NCBI RefSeq assembly: GCF_029167105.1
Contig: NZ_JARFML010000002.1
Location: forward strand, 62,001 to 126,000
Source: Bradyrhizobium yuanmingense
Lineage (GTDB): Bacteria > Pseudomonadota > Alphaproteobacteria > Rhizobiales > Xanthobacteraceae
Direction: 5' to 3'
DNA length: 64,000 nt
In this document: one piece after another, positions 29,880-38,750 of the stretch
Position numbering within the stretch: position 1 is the first letter of the stretch
Layout: every line of letters begins with the position of its first letter
Made by a program: the position numbers and the translations under genes
The notes under the pieces: generated by a model
The model's input: only the letters and a program-made list of their open reading frames with translations
The model's database searches: none
What the model was told of the DNA's origin: nothing

Positions 29880-30833
29880 CTACTCCGTCCTGCGCAAGAA
29901 TGCCCCGAACGCGCGCGGGCCGTCGCCGGTCTTGATCTCGCCGATCACCTTGAGCTCCGCCGCATCGATGATATGAAGCGTGTTGCTTTCCCAGCAGGCG
30001 ACGATGACGCGCTTGCCGTCGGCGGTCGCCGCGATGCCTTCGGGGTAGTCGCCGACATGGATGCGCTTGACCGGCTTGAGGCTTGCCAGGTCGAACACGC
30101 TGACGGTGCCGCCATATTGGTCGGTGACGAAGCCTCGGCCTTGCGTCAGCGCCACCGCATAGGGGCGCATCCCCGCTTGCACGCGGCCGATCTCGCGGCC
30201 TTCCGCGATATCGATCACGGAAACATCGTCGGAGCCGACATTGGCGGTGTAGGCGCGCTTGCCCTCGACATCGATGGTGACGCCGAATGGACGAGTGCCG
30301 ACCTTGATCACGGCCTTGCGTTGGCGCGTCGCCGTGTCCACCACCGAGACGCTGTCGTCGTCGCGGTCCGCCGAGAGCAGCAGCTTGCCGTCGGGCGTCA
30401 CCGCAAGGCCCGACGGCGAGGCGCCGACCGCGATGCTGGCGACAACGCTGCGTGAGGCCGTATCGATCACCCGCACCGCGGCCGCGTACCAATCGGCGAC
30501 ATAGACCGTCTTGCCATCGGGCGCCACGGCAATGCCGAGCGGCCCGCCGCCGACCTCGACGTGGCCGGCGACCTGCCGCGTGGCAGCGTCGACCACCGTC
30601 ACCGCCTTGGCATCCGGGCTCGTGACATAGGCAAAGCGCCCGTCGGCGCTGACGGCGACGCCGGCCGGCTTGCCGCCGATCGGGATGGTCGCAACGCTGC
30701 GCGCGCCAGCGATATCCACGACCATCAGATCTTCGCTGAGCTGGTTGGTGACGAACGCCTCGTCGGCGCGCGCGCTTCCAAAGCCGGCGTGACAAAGGCT
30801 GGCGGCGAGCGCCGCCAGAACCAGCGCCCGCAC
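29880..30833 (-). CDS. YVTN beta-propeller repeat protein, periplasmic
   Basis: 317 residues from GTG at 30833, which lies two bases after the stop of the upstream SRPBCC gene. The signal peptide (LVLAALAASLCHAGFGSARA) is followed by about seven repeats of the type PxGVAVSxDGxxxYVTN. Examples are IGGKPAGVAVSADGRFAYVT and VGASPSGLAVTPDGKLLLSA. It probably binds a ligand or partner protein in the periplasm. The longer frame upstream overlaps the SRPBCC gene and is rejected. Confidence 0.85.
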   Translation of the reverse strand: MRALVLAALAASLCHAGFGSARADEAFVTNQLSEDLMVVDIAGARSVATIPIGGKPAGVAVSADGRFAYVTSPDAKAVTVVDAATRQVAGHVEVGGGPLGIAVAPDGKTVYVADWYAAAVRVIDTASRSVVASIAVGASPSGLAVTPDGKLLLSADRDDDSVSVVDTATRQRKAVIKVGTRPFGVTIDVEGKRAYTANVGSDDVSVIDIAEGREIGRVQAGMRPYAVALTQGRGFVTDQYGGTVSVFDLASLKPVKRIHVGDYPEGIAATADGKRVIVACWESNTLHIIDAAELKVIGEIKTGDGPRAFGAFLRRTE

Positions 30834-30835
30834 GA

Positions 30836-31399
30836 TCAGCTGCCGCTCTCGATCTTCTTCTTGAGCGCCTCGAGCCCGGCCTTGTACAGCCCGCTCACGG
30901 CCTTGATCGCGGCCTCGTCGCTCAGCTCCGGCGGCGGGTCGTTGTTGGGATAGCCGCGATAGAACGCGCCGGCCCATTCCAGCTTGGCCTTGCCATCAGG
31001 CGCGGGCGAGACCGTCAGCGTCGAGGAATAATTGGTCACCGGCAGCACCTTCACGTCCACCTTGGTGATCCGGTACGAATAGCTCTGCATGTCGGGCTCG
31101 TATTTGTAGAGCTCCTCCTCGACCGTGGCGCCGCCCGTCAGGGTCAGCTTGCGCGTGGCGCCGATCTCGTTGCCCTTCTCGCCTTCGGTCTTGGTGACCG
31201 GCTGAAGCCAGCTCATGTCCTGAAAATTGCCGATCACCGCCCACACCTTGGCGGGGGCCGCGTTGATCTCGATGGATTCCCTCACCTTCTGTCGCGTCGG
31301 CCCATGGGCCCAGACCGGCTCGAAGGCGGTCATCAGAGCCATCCCCGCCACCGCCAGCGCCGCCACCCCGGCGATCGCCGGTCCGCTTCTCATCCTCAT
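30836..31399 (-). CDS. SRPBCC (START-like) family protein, exported
   Basis: 187 residues with an N-terminal signal (GVAALAVAGMALMTAFEPVWA). ESIEINAAPAKVWAVIGNFQ is the start of an SRPBCC fold, and GATRKLTLTGG and WAGAFYRGYP are further typical strands. It is coupled to the YVTN gene. Similar pairs occur near PQQ-dependent alcohol oxidation genes, which are not in this window. Confidence 0.82.
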   Translation of the reverse strand: MRMRSGPAIAGVAALAVAGMALMTAFEPVWAHGPTRQKVRESIEINAAPAKVWAVIGNFQDMSWLQPVTKTEGEKGNEIGATRKLTLTGGATVEEELYKYEPDMQSYSYRITKVDVKVLPVTNYSSTLTVSPAPDGKAKLEWAGAFYRGYPNNDPPPELSDEAAIKAVSGLYKAGLEALKKKIESGS

Positions 31400-32233
31400 C
31401 TCGTTTCCTCGTTTCTCAATCTGCGCGACTTGGAACGCGCGCTGAGGTCATGCTAGCGCATTTTTGGGCCATGGGGAGACCCGTTCGTGGCACGGCGGTG
31501 GCAAAGCCAATGCACACCATTGATTGGGTTGGCGGATGGGCAAAACACCAGACCGGGGTCAACCCGGCCAAGCTGAAATAATTCGCTTTACGCGAATTCG
31601 GAATTATCGCATGTTGCGGCCACCCCAACCCGGGCCGAGGGGCGCATCGCGATCGTCACGAACGCGGGATGGGAGGTGGTGGACGCAGGCAGCGTCGCGC
31701 GCAAGCGGTTTGCCGGGCGGATCACTCCGTGAGCAGGCGAGGCGCGCACACGACGGGCGCAGTCTGCGTACGGCAAAATCGTGTGGTCCTGGCGCCCGGG
31801 GTCTGTGCGCCAAGGCTTGCGGTGACGTTGCGGCCCGACCGGGCCCGCACCGTCAGTCATCCGCAAGGCGACGGGGGCAATAGTGCATCGCTCCCCGGGG
31901 AGAGCACGACATAAGCCGTCAACCCACTGCGCAGGGAAGGCCGGATGTTTGGCTTCACCTGTATGCCGCTGTGCAGCTTTTTCAAGCACACGCTTCGCAC
32001 AGTGGACCGTGGGTGCCCGGCCGGCACCCGGCCTTCCCTGTGCCCTCGGCACTTTCGAGGGCAATGATTGAAGCAAAGCTCGGGCATGATCTGCCGCGAG
32101 AATGCGAAGCCGCGCATGTGCGGGTAGCAATGCGAGATAAATTTTGACTGTCGTGCCAAGTAAGTAGCGCAGCGTTTCATGCGTTGCAGCTGGTCGGGGA
32201 CGCGAGAGTGGAAAGTGTTGCCACTCCACACTT
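31400..32233. other. Gene-poor region with a structured repeat
   Basis: No credible gene. Open frames here, such as a minus-strand frame over 31588-32229, have no domain signal and follow the repeat. The stretch 31620-32100 looks like a conserved Bradyrhizobium intergenic element ending in the long hairpin at 31929-32043. Confidence 0.55.
31929..32043. repeat. Long-range inverted repeat / possible structured RNA
   Basis: GCGCAGGGAAGGCCGG (31929-31944) pairs with CCGGCCTTCCCTGTGC (32028-32043), one G-U or mismatch in 16. A second, shorter hairpin GGGTGCC / GGCACCC (32011-32029) overlaps the right arm, so two folds compete. I recall this motif as frequent in Bradyrhizobium genomes; copy number cannot be checked here. 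Confidence 0.55.
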
Positions 32234-32263
32234 CGTCATTGCGAGGCGCCCTTGCGACGAAGC
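32234..32263. repeat. Left half of a split 'CGTCATTGCGAG' repeat
   Basis: CGTCATTGCGAGG...TTGCGACGAAGC matches the first third of the repeat at 465-553 and stops abruptly; the remaining half is at 33471-33521 in the same orientation. Confidence 0.75.
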
Positions 32264-32638
32264 CTCGGCATCGACCGCACGGCATGGGACGTGATCCGGT
32301 CGACGCTGGCGCACGCGCCCGAAGGCGGCGCCGGCTTCCTGCGCCCCATCGACGTCGCTAGCCTCGCCGAGGGCCCGGCTATGCCGAAGGTGCAGAAGCT
32401 GCTCGGCATCGACACGACCGACCGGGCGACTGCGGCCGAGCAGACCGCGGCCGGCGTGCGACGGATTGCCGAGCAATATCTCGAAGCGATCCTGCCGCAG
32501 ACCGAGCGCGCGGTGTCGACGGCGCGCTCGCGCTCGTTCTTCGTGGGCACGCAGCCGAAGGGCTCGTTCAGGCAGGGCTATTGCTGGGCGCCGGGCGACG
32601 TGCTGCCGCGGCGGGCGCCGGCGGGACCGTTGAGCTGA
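32264..32638 (+). pseudogene. Fragment of unknown (possibly phage-derived) gene
   Basis: An open frame of about 125 codons enters directly from the broken repeat without a start of its own. It contains LLGIDTTDRATAAEQTAAGV and SFFVGTQPKGSFRQGYCWAP. It has the even composition of real protein but no recognised family. Its place between repeat halves, with a phage-tail-like fragment, suggests a 5'-truncated phage gene. Confidence 0.4.
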
Positions 32639-32860
32639 TCACCACGTCCAGCATCCTGGTGGGAAGTAGGTCTTGGGTTCGCCGTTGGCTCGGCCGTACC
32701 AGTAAGCGGCGCGGCATTGAGCTTGTTTGACATCTTGCTGAAGATAGATCACCTCGGCGCCGAGCCTGATCACGCCGGCGAAGAGCGCGAACAGGGCGAA
32801 GAACTTCAGAACGATGCGCCAGTCGTCTTCTTCGCGCTTTTCTTTGGCCTCTTCACCCAT
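32639..32860 (-). CDS. Small membrane protein, hypothetical
   Basis: 73 residues from MGEEAKEKREEDDW; GTG at 32869 is also possible. A charged N-terminus precedes one membrane segment (VLKFFALFALFAGVIRLGAE) and a tail with AAYWYGRANG. It is antisense to, and its stop abuts, the upstream fragment. Possibly phage-related. Confidence 0.5.
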   Translation of the reverse strand: MGEEAKEKREEDDWRIVLKFFALFALFAGVIRLGAEVIYLQQDVKQAQCRAAYWYGRANGEPKTYFPPGCWTW

Positions 32861-33094
32861 CACACGCACGGACCAACCCCCATTTCGTCAGAAATCTGCC
32901 ATGCCACGGGCCGACAGACAACCGTTGCTAGTGTTTTTTTGCGATACCCTTAATCGGCATCTTTGTACCGCGCATATGGCGCGGCGCTTCGCATCGGCCG
33001 TACCTGCTGGCCTAACGGGCCGTCAGGTCGCGCATCGGCGCCTTGCGCCGAGCGCGCTCACTTAACGCCGCACCTCTGGCCCATCTTCCGGGCC

Positions 33095-33469
33095 ATGAGC
33101 ATCGCCTATCCGCTGCCGCGGGGCACCCGCGAGGTCACCTACCAGGCCGGGCTGGGCCAGACGGTTTACGGGCCCGTCCCGTTCGTCATCTGGGATATTG
33201 CCGACGTCTCGGTGCGGATCACCAATCCCGGCGACGATTTCGCCGCGACGCTCGACCCCTCGCAATACACGGTGACGCCCGCCGTTCCGGCCTCGGCGCG
33301 CTGCCGGCCGCGAACTCATCGTCACGCTCGACGTGGCGCCGGCGCAGAACGCGACCGTTGACATCCGGGGCCTGCGCATCCCCGAACGCTCCACCGAGCC
33401 GGCGAGCTGGCGCCGGAGGAGTACGGCCGCACTGATCTGAAGCAGTTTTATGCCGGCCTTGCCACCGCG
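33095..33469 (+). pseudogene. Phage tail-like protein fragment, frameshifted
   Basis: The first part reads VTYQAGLGQTVYGPVPFVIW, then DIADVSVRITNPGDDF, the N-terminal domain of phage tail or tail-fibre proteins. At about 33292-33305 the similarity moves to a frame reading GRELIVTLDVAPAQNATVDI, RGLRIPERSTEP, and shifts again to LAPEEYGRTDLKQFYAGLAT. It ends at the right half of the repeat. Confidence 0.6.
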
Positions 33470-33470
33470 A

Positions 33471-33521
33471 GACTGCCACCGCGGAGAGATTCTGGATTGC
33501 TTCGCTCCGCTCGCAATGACG
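33471..33521. repeat. Right half of a split 'CGTCATTGCGAG' repeat
   Basis: GACTGCCACCGCGGAGAGATTCTGG...CTCGCAATGACG corresponds to the second half of the copy at 465-553. Confidence 0.78.
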
Positions 33522-33548
33522 ACGGGAGAGTGTGACGATTGCAGTCAA

Positions 33549-34316
33549 CTAATCTGCCAGCGTCGCCTCCACGAACCCGCGCGGATCAGCGCAAAACTCG
33601 CGCATCAGCCGGTAATGGTCGGTCTGCTCCACCGTGACCGGCTCGAGGCCGTATTTGCCGAGCCGCAGCAGCCGCGCGTTGGGATAGGCCATCAGCATCG
33701 GCGAATGCGTTGCCATGATGACCTGGCAGATGCGGGACTCTTCCATGCGCCGCAGCAGCTTCAGGAACTCGATCTGACGCGCCGGCGACAGCGCCGATTC
33801 CGGCTCGTCGAAGATGAAGATGCCTTGACGCTGGCAACGCTCCTCGAAGAAACGCAGAAAACCTTCGCCATGGGAGTGCGACAGGAAATCGGGGCCGACT
33901 TGGCCGGCGTCGCGCGCAGCCTTGTCCAGATATCGCGCGACCGAGAAAAAGCTCTCCGCACGAAAGAACCAACCGTTGGTAATCTTCGGCAGCCAGCTTG
34001 CGCGCAGCGCTTCGGAGAGTTGGCCGCCCATCTCCTCGCGCGCTTCGGAATGATCGACCGGCCTGTAGCCCTTGCCGCCGCCGGCATCGTCATAGCCGGC
34101 CAGCGCAGCGATGCCCTCGAGGATGGTCGATTTCCCGGTGCCGTTCTCTCCGACGATGATCGTGATGGCGGCATCGAAGCTAAGCTCGAAATCATCAGGG
34201 AAGATGGGCAAGCAAAACGGATAGACCTCGCGGTCGCGAACCTGCGACGGGTCGAGCCATACCCGCTTCAGATACGGCGCTGGCAGGTTGATCGTTCGAT
34301 TGCCTCTTCGTGCCAT
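33549..34316 (-). CDS. AAA-family ATPase (COG3910-type, ABC/SMC-like fold)
   Basis: 255 residues from MARRGNRTINLPAPYL; AGGA lies four bases before it, and a longer start at 34352 is in frame. Walker A is VGENGTGKST, Walker B GIFIFDEPESALSP with the ABC-type glutamate, then ATHSPMLMAYP. It is a single-domain predicted ATPase, related to the ATPase part of OLD/RecF proteins but without nuclease. Role unknown. Confidence 0.82.
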   Translation of the reverse strand: MARRGNRTINLPAPYLKRVWLDPSQVRDREVYPFCLPIFPDDFELSFDAAITIIVGENGTGKSTILEGIAALAGYDDAGGGKGYRPVDHSEAREEMGGQLSEALRASWLPKITNGWFFRAESFFSVARYLDKAARDAGQVGPDFLSHSHGEGFLRFFEERCQRQGIFIFDEPESALSPARQIEFLKLLRRMEESRICQVIMATHSPMLMAYPNARLLRLGKYGLEPVTVEQTDHYRLMREFCADPRGFVEATLAD

Positions 34317-34405
34317 GACTTCCTGCCGCTGCTCCCATCCGCAACGGAACATAACCGGAACATTCGGATTGCAAAAGCGCTATCTTGCACCCGCCACGTC
34401 ACGGC

Positions 34406-35272
34406 TCACGAGCTAGCCCCTGCCTCCAGCACCAGCTCCATCGTCATCAGCACCGGATTGTCGCCACGGATCAGACGCCCCTCCGCAACGCCGCCGGTAT
34501 AGTCGATCAGGGCGACATCGAGCGCAGCTTCCAGCGCGCCGGAGGCGCCGGGCGCGATTGTCCCTGCCGTAATCGCCAGCTCCGTCGCAAACGGCTCGGT
34601 CACGCCGCCATGGCTAAAGTGCGCGCCGATGGTCGAGCCGACGCCGCCATGGATCTTCGCACGCGCGATGCCGTGGGCGCGGCAGAACGCTTCGAGGCCG
34701 CCGGCAAAATCCTGGTTCGGCCGCAGCCGCAGCGCGAAGGCGCGGCTCGTCGTGCGCGCGCCGGTGCTTGCAACCGCGACCGGTCCGAACAGCTTGAAAT
34801 TGGTCTCCGCATCCGGCTCGGCCGTGAACATCGCACCGTCCAGACCGAAGGCCTCGACCTCGAACGGCTCGGCGACGACGGTCTCGTCCGGCATCATGTG
34901 GCCGCCGCTCGTCTTGCCGTCAGCCTCCGTCCACAGTCCGTGGCAATGAAAGAACGGCGCACCGTCGCGCGTGCCGAGCGTCATGCTGCCGAGTCTCAAA
35001 CGCGTCACGCCGGCGGGCCGGAACGTATCGCTGTAGAATGCCGCATTCTCACCGGTCTTCGACAGCGCCGGCATGACATAAGCGAACGGCCCCAGCGCGC
35101 CGCGGCGGAAGTTCAGCACGCCGCCGGCAAAGCCCTCCGACGCAAAGCCGCGCCGCGCTGCCTCCAGCAGCGGCATGCCGGCCTGAAGCGTGAAGGAAAA
35201 GGCGCGCCCCCTCGCCTCCACCCATTGAATACGTTCGGGAGGCGGCGCCCCCGGCTGCTTGATACTCCGCAT
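34406..35272 (-). CDS. PCC/DUF296 domain protein, apparently two domains
   Basis: 288 residues. The first PCC domain (about 20-130) holds RDGAPFFHCHGLW and GGHMMPDETVV, the metal-binding histidine pattern of bacterial PCC proteins. The second half (about 150-275) repeats the fold: LRLRPNQDFAGGLEAFCRAH, GGVGSTIGA. It follows the acyl-CoA synthetase by nine bases, so the two form an operon. In bacteria PCC proteins are of unknown function; a link to acyl-CoA metabolism is inferred from context. Confidence 0.78.
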   Translation of the reverse strand: MRSIKQPGAPPPERIQWVEARGRAFSFTLQAGMPLLEAARRGFASEGFAGGVLNFRRGALGPFAYVMPALSKTGENAAFYSDTFRPAGVTRLRLGSMTLGTRDGAPFFHCHGLWTEADGKTSGGHMMPDETVVAEPFEVEAFGLDGAMFTAEPDAETNFKLFGPVAVASTGARTTSRAFALRLRPNQDFAGGLEAFCRAHGIARAKIHGGVGSTIGAHFSHGGVTEPFATELAITAGTIAPGASGALEAALDVALIDYTGGVAEGRLIRGDNPVLMTMELVLEAGASS

Positions 35273-35281
35273 CTGGTGCGC

Positions 35282-36889
35282 TCAGCCCGTCCTGGCTTTG
35301 TCGAGGTCGAGCAACCCGCGCGCCTCGAGCTCGTCGCGCACCATGCGCTTCGGCACCTTGCCATAGCCGGATTTCGGCAGCGCATCCCAGAAGAAGAAGC
35401 GCTTCGGCATCTTGTAGCGCGGCACTTTCGGCGACAGGAACGCCGCCATCTCGGCTTCGGTCACCGCCTTCGCGCCTTCTCGGACGACGCAGACGGCGAC
35501 GCCGACCTCGCCCCAGGTCGCGTCGGGCACGCCGAGCACGGCGACCTCGCCGATCCCGGGATGGGTCAGGATCTTCTCCTCGATCTCGCGCGGATAGATA
35601 TTGGAGCCGCCCGAGATGTACATGTCCGACGCACGTCCTGTGATGTACACAAACCCCTCCTCGTCCATGTGGCCGAGATCGCCGGTGCGGAACCAGCCGT
35701 TGCGAAACGCCTTCGCGTTGGCTTCGGGGTTGTCGTAATAGCCGGCGAACACCGCAGGACCGATCACGCAGATCTCACCGCTCTGGTTAGCCTTGAGCTC
35801 GCGGCCCTCGTCATCCTGAATCGACACCTGCATGCCGGTACGCTCGAAGCCGCAGGTGCCGATCCTGGCGTGCGGGCCGTCCTCCGGATCGTGCAACGCC
35901 GCCGGCAGCACCGTGATGTTGCCGGTGACCTCGCCGAGGCCAAAATACTGCACGATCACCTTGCCGAGCTTCTTCAACGCCGCCTTCTGGTCCTCGCGAT
36001 ACATCGGCGCGCCCGCATAGATGACGTAGCGCAGCGAGGAATGGTCGTATTTGTCGGCGGCGGGATGCTCGACCATCATCTTCAGGATGGTCGGCACCGT
36101 GAAGAGATTGCTGACGCGATGCGCCTCGATCAGGCGGAACGCCTCGTTGATGTCGAATTTCTCGGTCGGCAGCAGCACGGTGCGCGCGCCGCGCGCGGTT
36201 TGCATCAGCTGATGCACGCCGGCACCGTGCGACAACGGCGCCACCACCAGCGAGGCATCCTGCTCGGTCGTGCCGGGCGTCAGATCGGCGAGATGATTGG
36301 TGACGACGAATCCCATCTGGCCGTGGGTGAGCACGGCCGCCTTGGAGCGTCCGGTGGTGCCGGAGGTGAAGAAGAACCAGCAGGGATCGTCATGCTCGAC
36401 GGCGACATTCTCCACAACGGCGCCCGCATGCGAGGCGATCGCATCGGCCACCGAGCGCTCGCCGAACGCGGCCTTGCCGTCGACGCTCCAGGTGAACTCC
36501 AGCGCACCGTCCTTCACCGCCGCGGCGTGCTCGGGGAAATCGACATGGCACAGGAACGCCTTGGCGCCGGAGGCCTGCGCGAGATAGCTGACCTCATCCG
36601 GCATCAGACGGAAATTGGTGGGCACCCAGACCGCGCCGAGCCGAAACGCGGCGAACATCGAGAAGAACATCTCATCGCCGTTCTTGGCATGGACGAGGAT
36701 GCGGTCGCCCTTGGCTATGCCGCGCGCGGCAAGCGCCGCGGCCAAGGCGGAGACCTGCGCATCGATCTCGCGCCAGGTCCAGGATTTGTCCCCCCAGACG
36801 AAGCCGGGACGCGCGCCATGCCGCCGCGCATTCTGGGTCAGCATATAGGCGAGATTCATGACGCGGCGGGACATACGCAGGGGCTGCAT
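35282..36889 (-). CDS. Acyl-CoA synthetase (AMP-forming, ANL family)
   Basis: 535 residues from MQPLRMSRRVMNLAYMLTQN with AGGAAG upstream. The P-loop is FFTSGTTGRSKAAVLTHG, the A5-like motif YFGLGEVTGN, the hinge aspartate in GWFRTGDLGHMDEEGFVYIT and the C-terminal lysine in ALPKSGYGKVPKRMV. It activates a carboxylic acid to its CoA ester; the substrate is unclear. Confidence 0.92.
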   Translation of the reverse strand: MQPLRMSRRVMNLAYMLTQNARRHGARPGFVWGDKSWTWREIDAQVSALAAALAARGIAKGDRILVHAKNGDEMFFSMFAAFRLGAVWVPTNFRLMPDEVSYLAQASGAKAFLCHVDFPEHAAAVKDGALEFTWSVDGKAAFGERSVADAIASHAGAVVENVAVEHDDPCWFFFTSGTTGRSKAAVLTHGQMGFVVTNHLADLTPGTTEQDASLVVAPLSHGAGVHQLMQTARGARTVLLPTEKFDINEAFRLIEAHRVSNLFTVPTILKMMVEHPAADKYDHSSLRYVIYAGAPMYREDQKAALKKLGKVIVQYFGLGEVTGNITVLPAALHDPEDGPHARIGTCGFERTGMQVSIQDDEGRELKANQSGEICVIGPAVFAGYYDNPEANAKAFRNGWFRTGDLGHMDEEGFVYITGRASDMYISGGSNIYPREIEEKILTHPGIGEVAVLGVPDATWGEVGVAVCVVREGAKAVTEAEMAAFLSPKVPRYKMPKRFFFWDALPKSGYGKVPKRMVRDELEARGLLDLDKARTG

Positions 36890-36994
36890 CGGGCTTCCTC
36901 GTGGGCGACGGGCGGCACGCAAGCCGTCCGTTCATTGCAGCCCATTTATCGCCATCGCCGTTGCCCCCGCAAGGCCGGCTACCGCGGACCAGCC

Positions 36995-37492
36995 CTATGG
37001 CTGCTTGAACGCAAACGGCGTCGCGGTGATGGCCCTGGTCTTCCAGCAGACCTGCGGACCAAAGCCGCCGCAGAAACTGCCATGCAGATCGAAGCGGATC
37101 GTGCGCGCGGCGCCGCGCTTCACCGGCGGGGCCATGATCTTATAGCGGAGCACGTAGCCGTCGAACACCTCGCGCACGCTGCCGTCCGGCAGCGTCACCA
37201 GGATCTTCACGACGCAGCCGCCGGTTCCGCAATAGGTCGTCTCGCGGTCGCCGCATTTGGTGTCCTGGAAATCGACGATGTAGTCCTCGCGGCCATCGCC
37301 GGTCAGGTCGATCCTGCGCACCGTATCATGCGCGAAGGTCACCTCGCCGCCTTGCTGGCTCTCGCATTCCTCATTGGCAAAGCGCACAGCCTTCTGCACG
37401 CCGGGCGGATAATCGGCCGGATTGAACGGCTTTGCGTCGTCGGCACGCGCGCCGGTCACGAGCAAGCTGAGCAGAAGGATCAGATATCGCAT
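36995..37492 (-). CDS. Exported hypothetical protein, Cys-rich
   Basis: 165 residues from MRYLILLLSLLVTGARA. The mature part has FG-GAP-like DLTGDGREDYIVDF and six cysteines (CGDRETTYCGTGGC and others) suited to disulfides. It resembles small periplasmic proteins of rhizobia. Function unknown. Confidence 0.75.
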   Translation of the reverse strand: MRYLILLLSLLVTGARADDAKPFNPADYPPGVQKAVRFANEECESQQGGEVTFAHDTVRRIDLTGDGREDYIVDFQDTKCGDRETTYCGTGGCVVKILVTLPDGSVREVFDGYVLRYKIMAPPVKRGAARTIRFDLHGSFCGGFGPQVCWKTRAITATPFAFKQP

Positions 37493-37586
37493 GGTCGTTG
37501 GTCGCAACCACAACCGCTATCGTTCAGAGAATCTTAAACATGATCGACGCAACCTCGCTCAGTTCTCGTGTACAGAGTACCGCATC

Positions 37587-37946
37587 ATGGTCAAAGCGCC
37601 TGCCCTCCTCCTGTTGTCGCTGGCGCTCGCCGGATGTGCCGCGACTCCGCAAGCGCATCTGGCGTCCGATACCGCGTTCAAGCCTGCGCGCTATGCCTGG
37701 GATGGCGCCGGCGAGGATCCCAACCGGCCGCGCGCCGCCTCGCAGCCGACGCGAACTGCCGGCCGCTCCGAGCCCAATAGGTCGCAAGCCGAGGCTCAGC
37801 CCTATTCTAGGGAATGGTGGCAGGCCAAGGATGGCATCGAGGCCGAACAGGACGCCAAGGTCAACCGCTCCCTGGTCATCTGCCAGGGCTGCCTCCGCCC
37901 GCAGCCACAGGCCGAAGATTCCAGGCTCGCCAACGCGACCGATTGA
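37587..37946 (+). CDS. Small lipoprotein, hypothetical
   Basis: 119 residues; the lipobox LALAGC puts the lipidated cysteine at about 17. The mature part is Pro/Arg/Gln-rich and ends with a CQGC motif. Frame open upstream, but the signal peptide fixes the start at 37587. Confidence 0.72.
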   Translation: MVKAPALLLLSLALAGCAATPQAHLASDTAFKPARYAWDGAGEDPNRPRAASQPTRTAGRSEPNRSQAEAQPYSREWWQAKDGIEAEQDAKVNRSLVICQGCLRPQPQAEDSRLANATD

Positions 37947-38029
37947 ACGGAACAGCTTCGGATTGGAAACCCCGGCCGGACCGTGCGTTACGATCTCGTG
38001 CGCGAGGCCGGCAGCTGCAAGGCAACGAT

Positions 38030-38305
38030 ATGAGCGACGTCATCAACAACAAGGCCCATCACCGCTATGAGCTCGATGTGGAGGGTCATCTTGCGACCGA
38101 GCACTACAAGCTCGACGGCGATGTCATCACCTTCGAGCACACCGACGTGCCGAAGGAGCTTGGCGGCAAGGGCATTGGCTCGAAGCTGGTGCAAGGCGCG
38201 CTCGACCAAGTCCGCGCCGCGGGATTGAAGCTGATCCCGCAATGCCCGTTCGTGAAGGCGTGGATCGACAAGCACCCGGACTATGCGGATCTCGTGACAC
38301 GGTGA
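38030..38305 (+). CDS. Small GNAT-type N-acetyltransferase (COG2388), copy 1
   Basis: 91 residues. GGKGIGSKLVQGALDQVRAA is the acetyl-CoA-binding loop of the YjdJ-like mini-GNATs, and CPFVKAWIDKHPDYADLV is the family C-terminus. A second copy of the same length is at 39072. Confidence 0.88.
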   Translation: MSDVINNKAHHRYELDVEGHLATEHYKLDGDVITFEHTDVPKELGGKGIGSKLVQGALDQVRAAGLKLIPQCPFVKAWIDKHPDYADLVTR

Positions 38306-38354
38306 GTGCACAGGCCCGCCGCTCGTGGCCGGCGGGCCTGCCGTAACTTAGGAT

Positions 38355-38750
38355 CTATTGTCCGTGCTTGAGCAAGTCCTGGTCATTCATATCCCAGTCC
38401 TGCCACAGCTGGAGAATGCCGAGCAGCACCACTACCGCCCCGAGGGTCGTGTGATAGATGCGGAGAAATCCTTCACCTGAATAGCCGATCACGTATGGCG
38501 AGGCGATGAGCCACAGTCCGGCCAGGATCGTCATCACCTCCTGCCAGCGCTGCAAGGCGACGTATTCGAGCTGGCTGATGCCAAATACGACGAGACCAAT
38601 CGCAACGGTGTTCAGGATGGCCGTCTGGTGACCGGAGATCGCCTGATCCTGGATCGGGAACCACGGCGAGGCCACGATCACCGCGCCCAGCAGCATCCCA
38701 CACCAGTCTTCCCATGTTCGATGAGTATTCAAGAAACCAGAGTCCGACAT
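38355..38750 (-). CDS. SPW-repeat membrane protein
   Basis: 131 residues with GGAGG upstream of MSDSGFLNTHRTWEDW. Four membrane segments form two SPW-type repeats: WCGMLLGAVIVASPWFPI and AGLWLIASPYVIGY. Function unknown. It lies between the two GNAT copies on the opposite strand. Confidence 0.83.
   Translation of the reverse strand: MSDSGFLNTHRTWEDWCGMLLGAVIVASPWFPIQDQAISGHQTAILNTVAIGLVVFGISQLEYVALQRWQEVMTILAGLWLIASPYVIGYSGEGFLRIYHTTLGAVVVLLGILQLWQDWDMNDQDLLKHGQ

Noticed and set aside
31588..32229. A 213-codon minus-strand frame over the structured repeat
   Set aside because: No domain signal; its sequence follows the repeat element, and frames like this are commonly mis-annotated in such elements.
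34385..37537. A 1050-codon plus-strand open frame
   Set aside because: It lies wholly antisense to the PCC gene, the acyl-CoA synthetase and a Cys-rich exported protein, all of which have clear motifs. Its composition (rich in His, Arg, Asp, Gly) is that of a GC-rich shadow frame.
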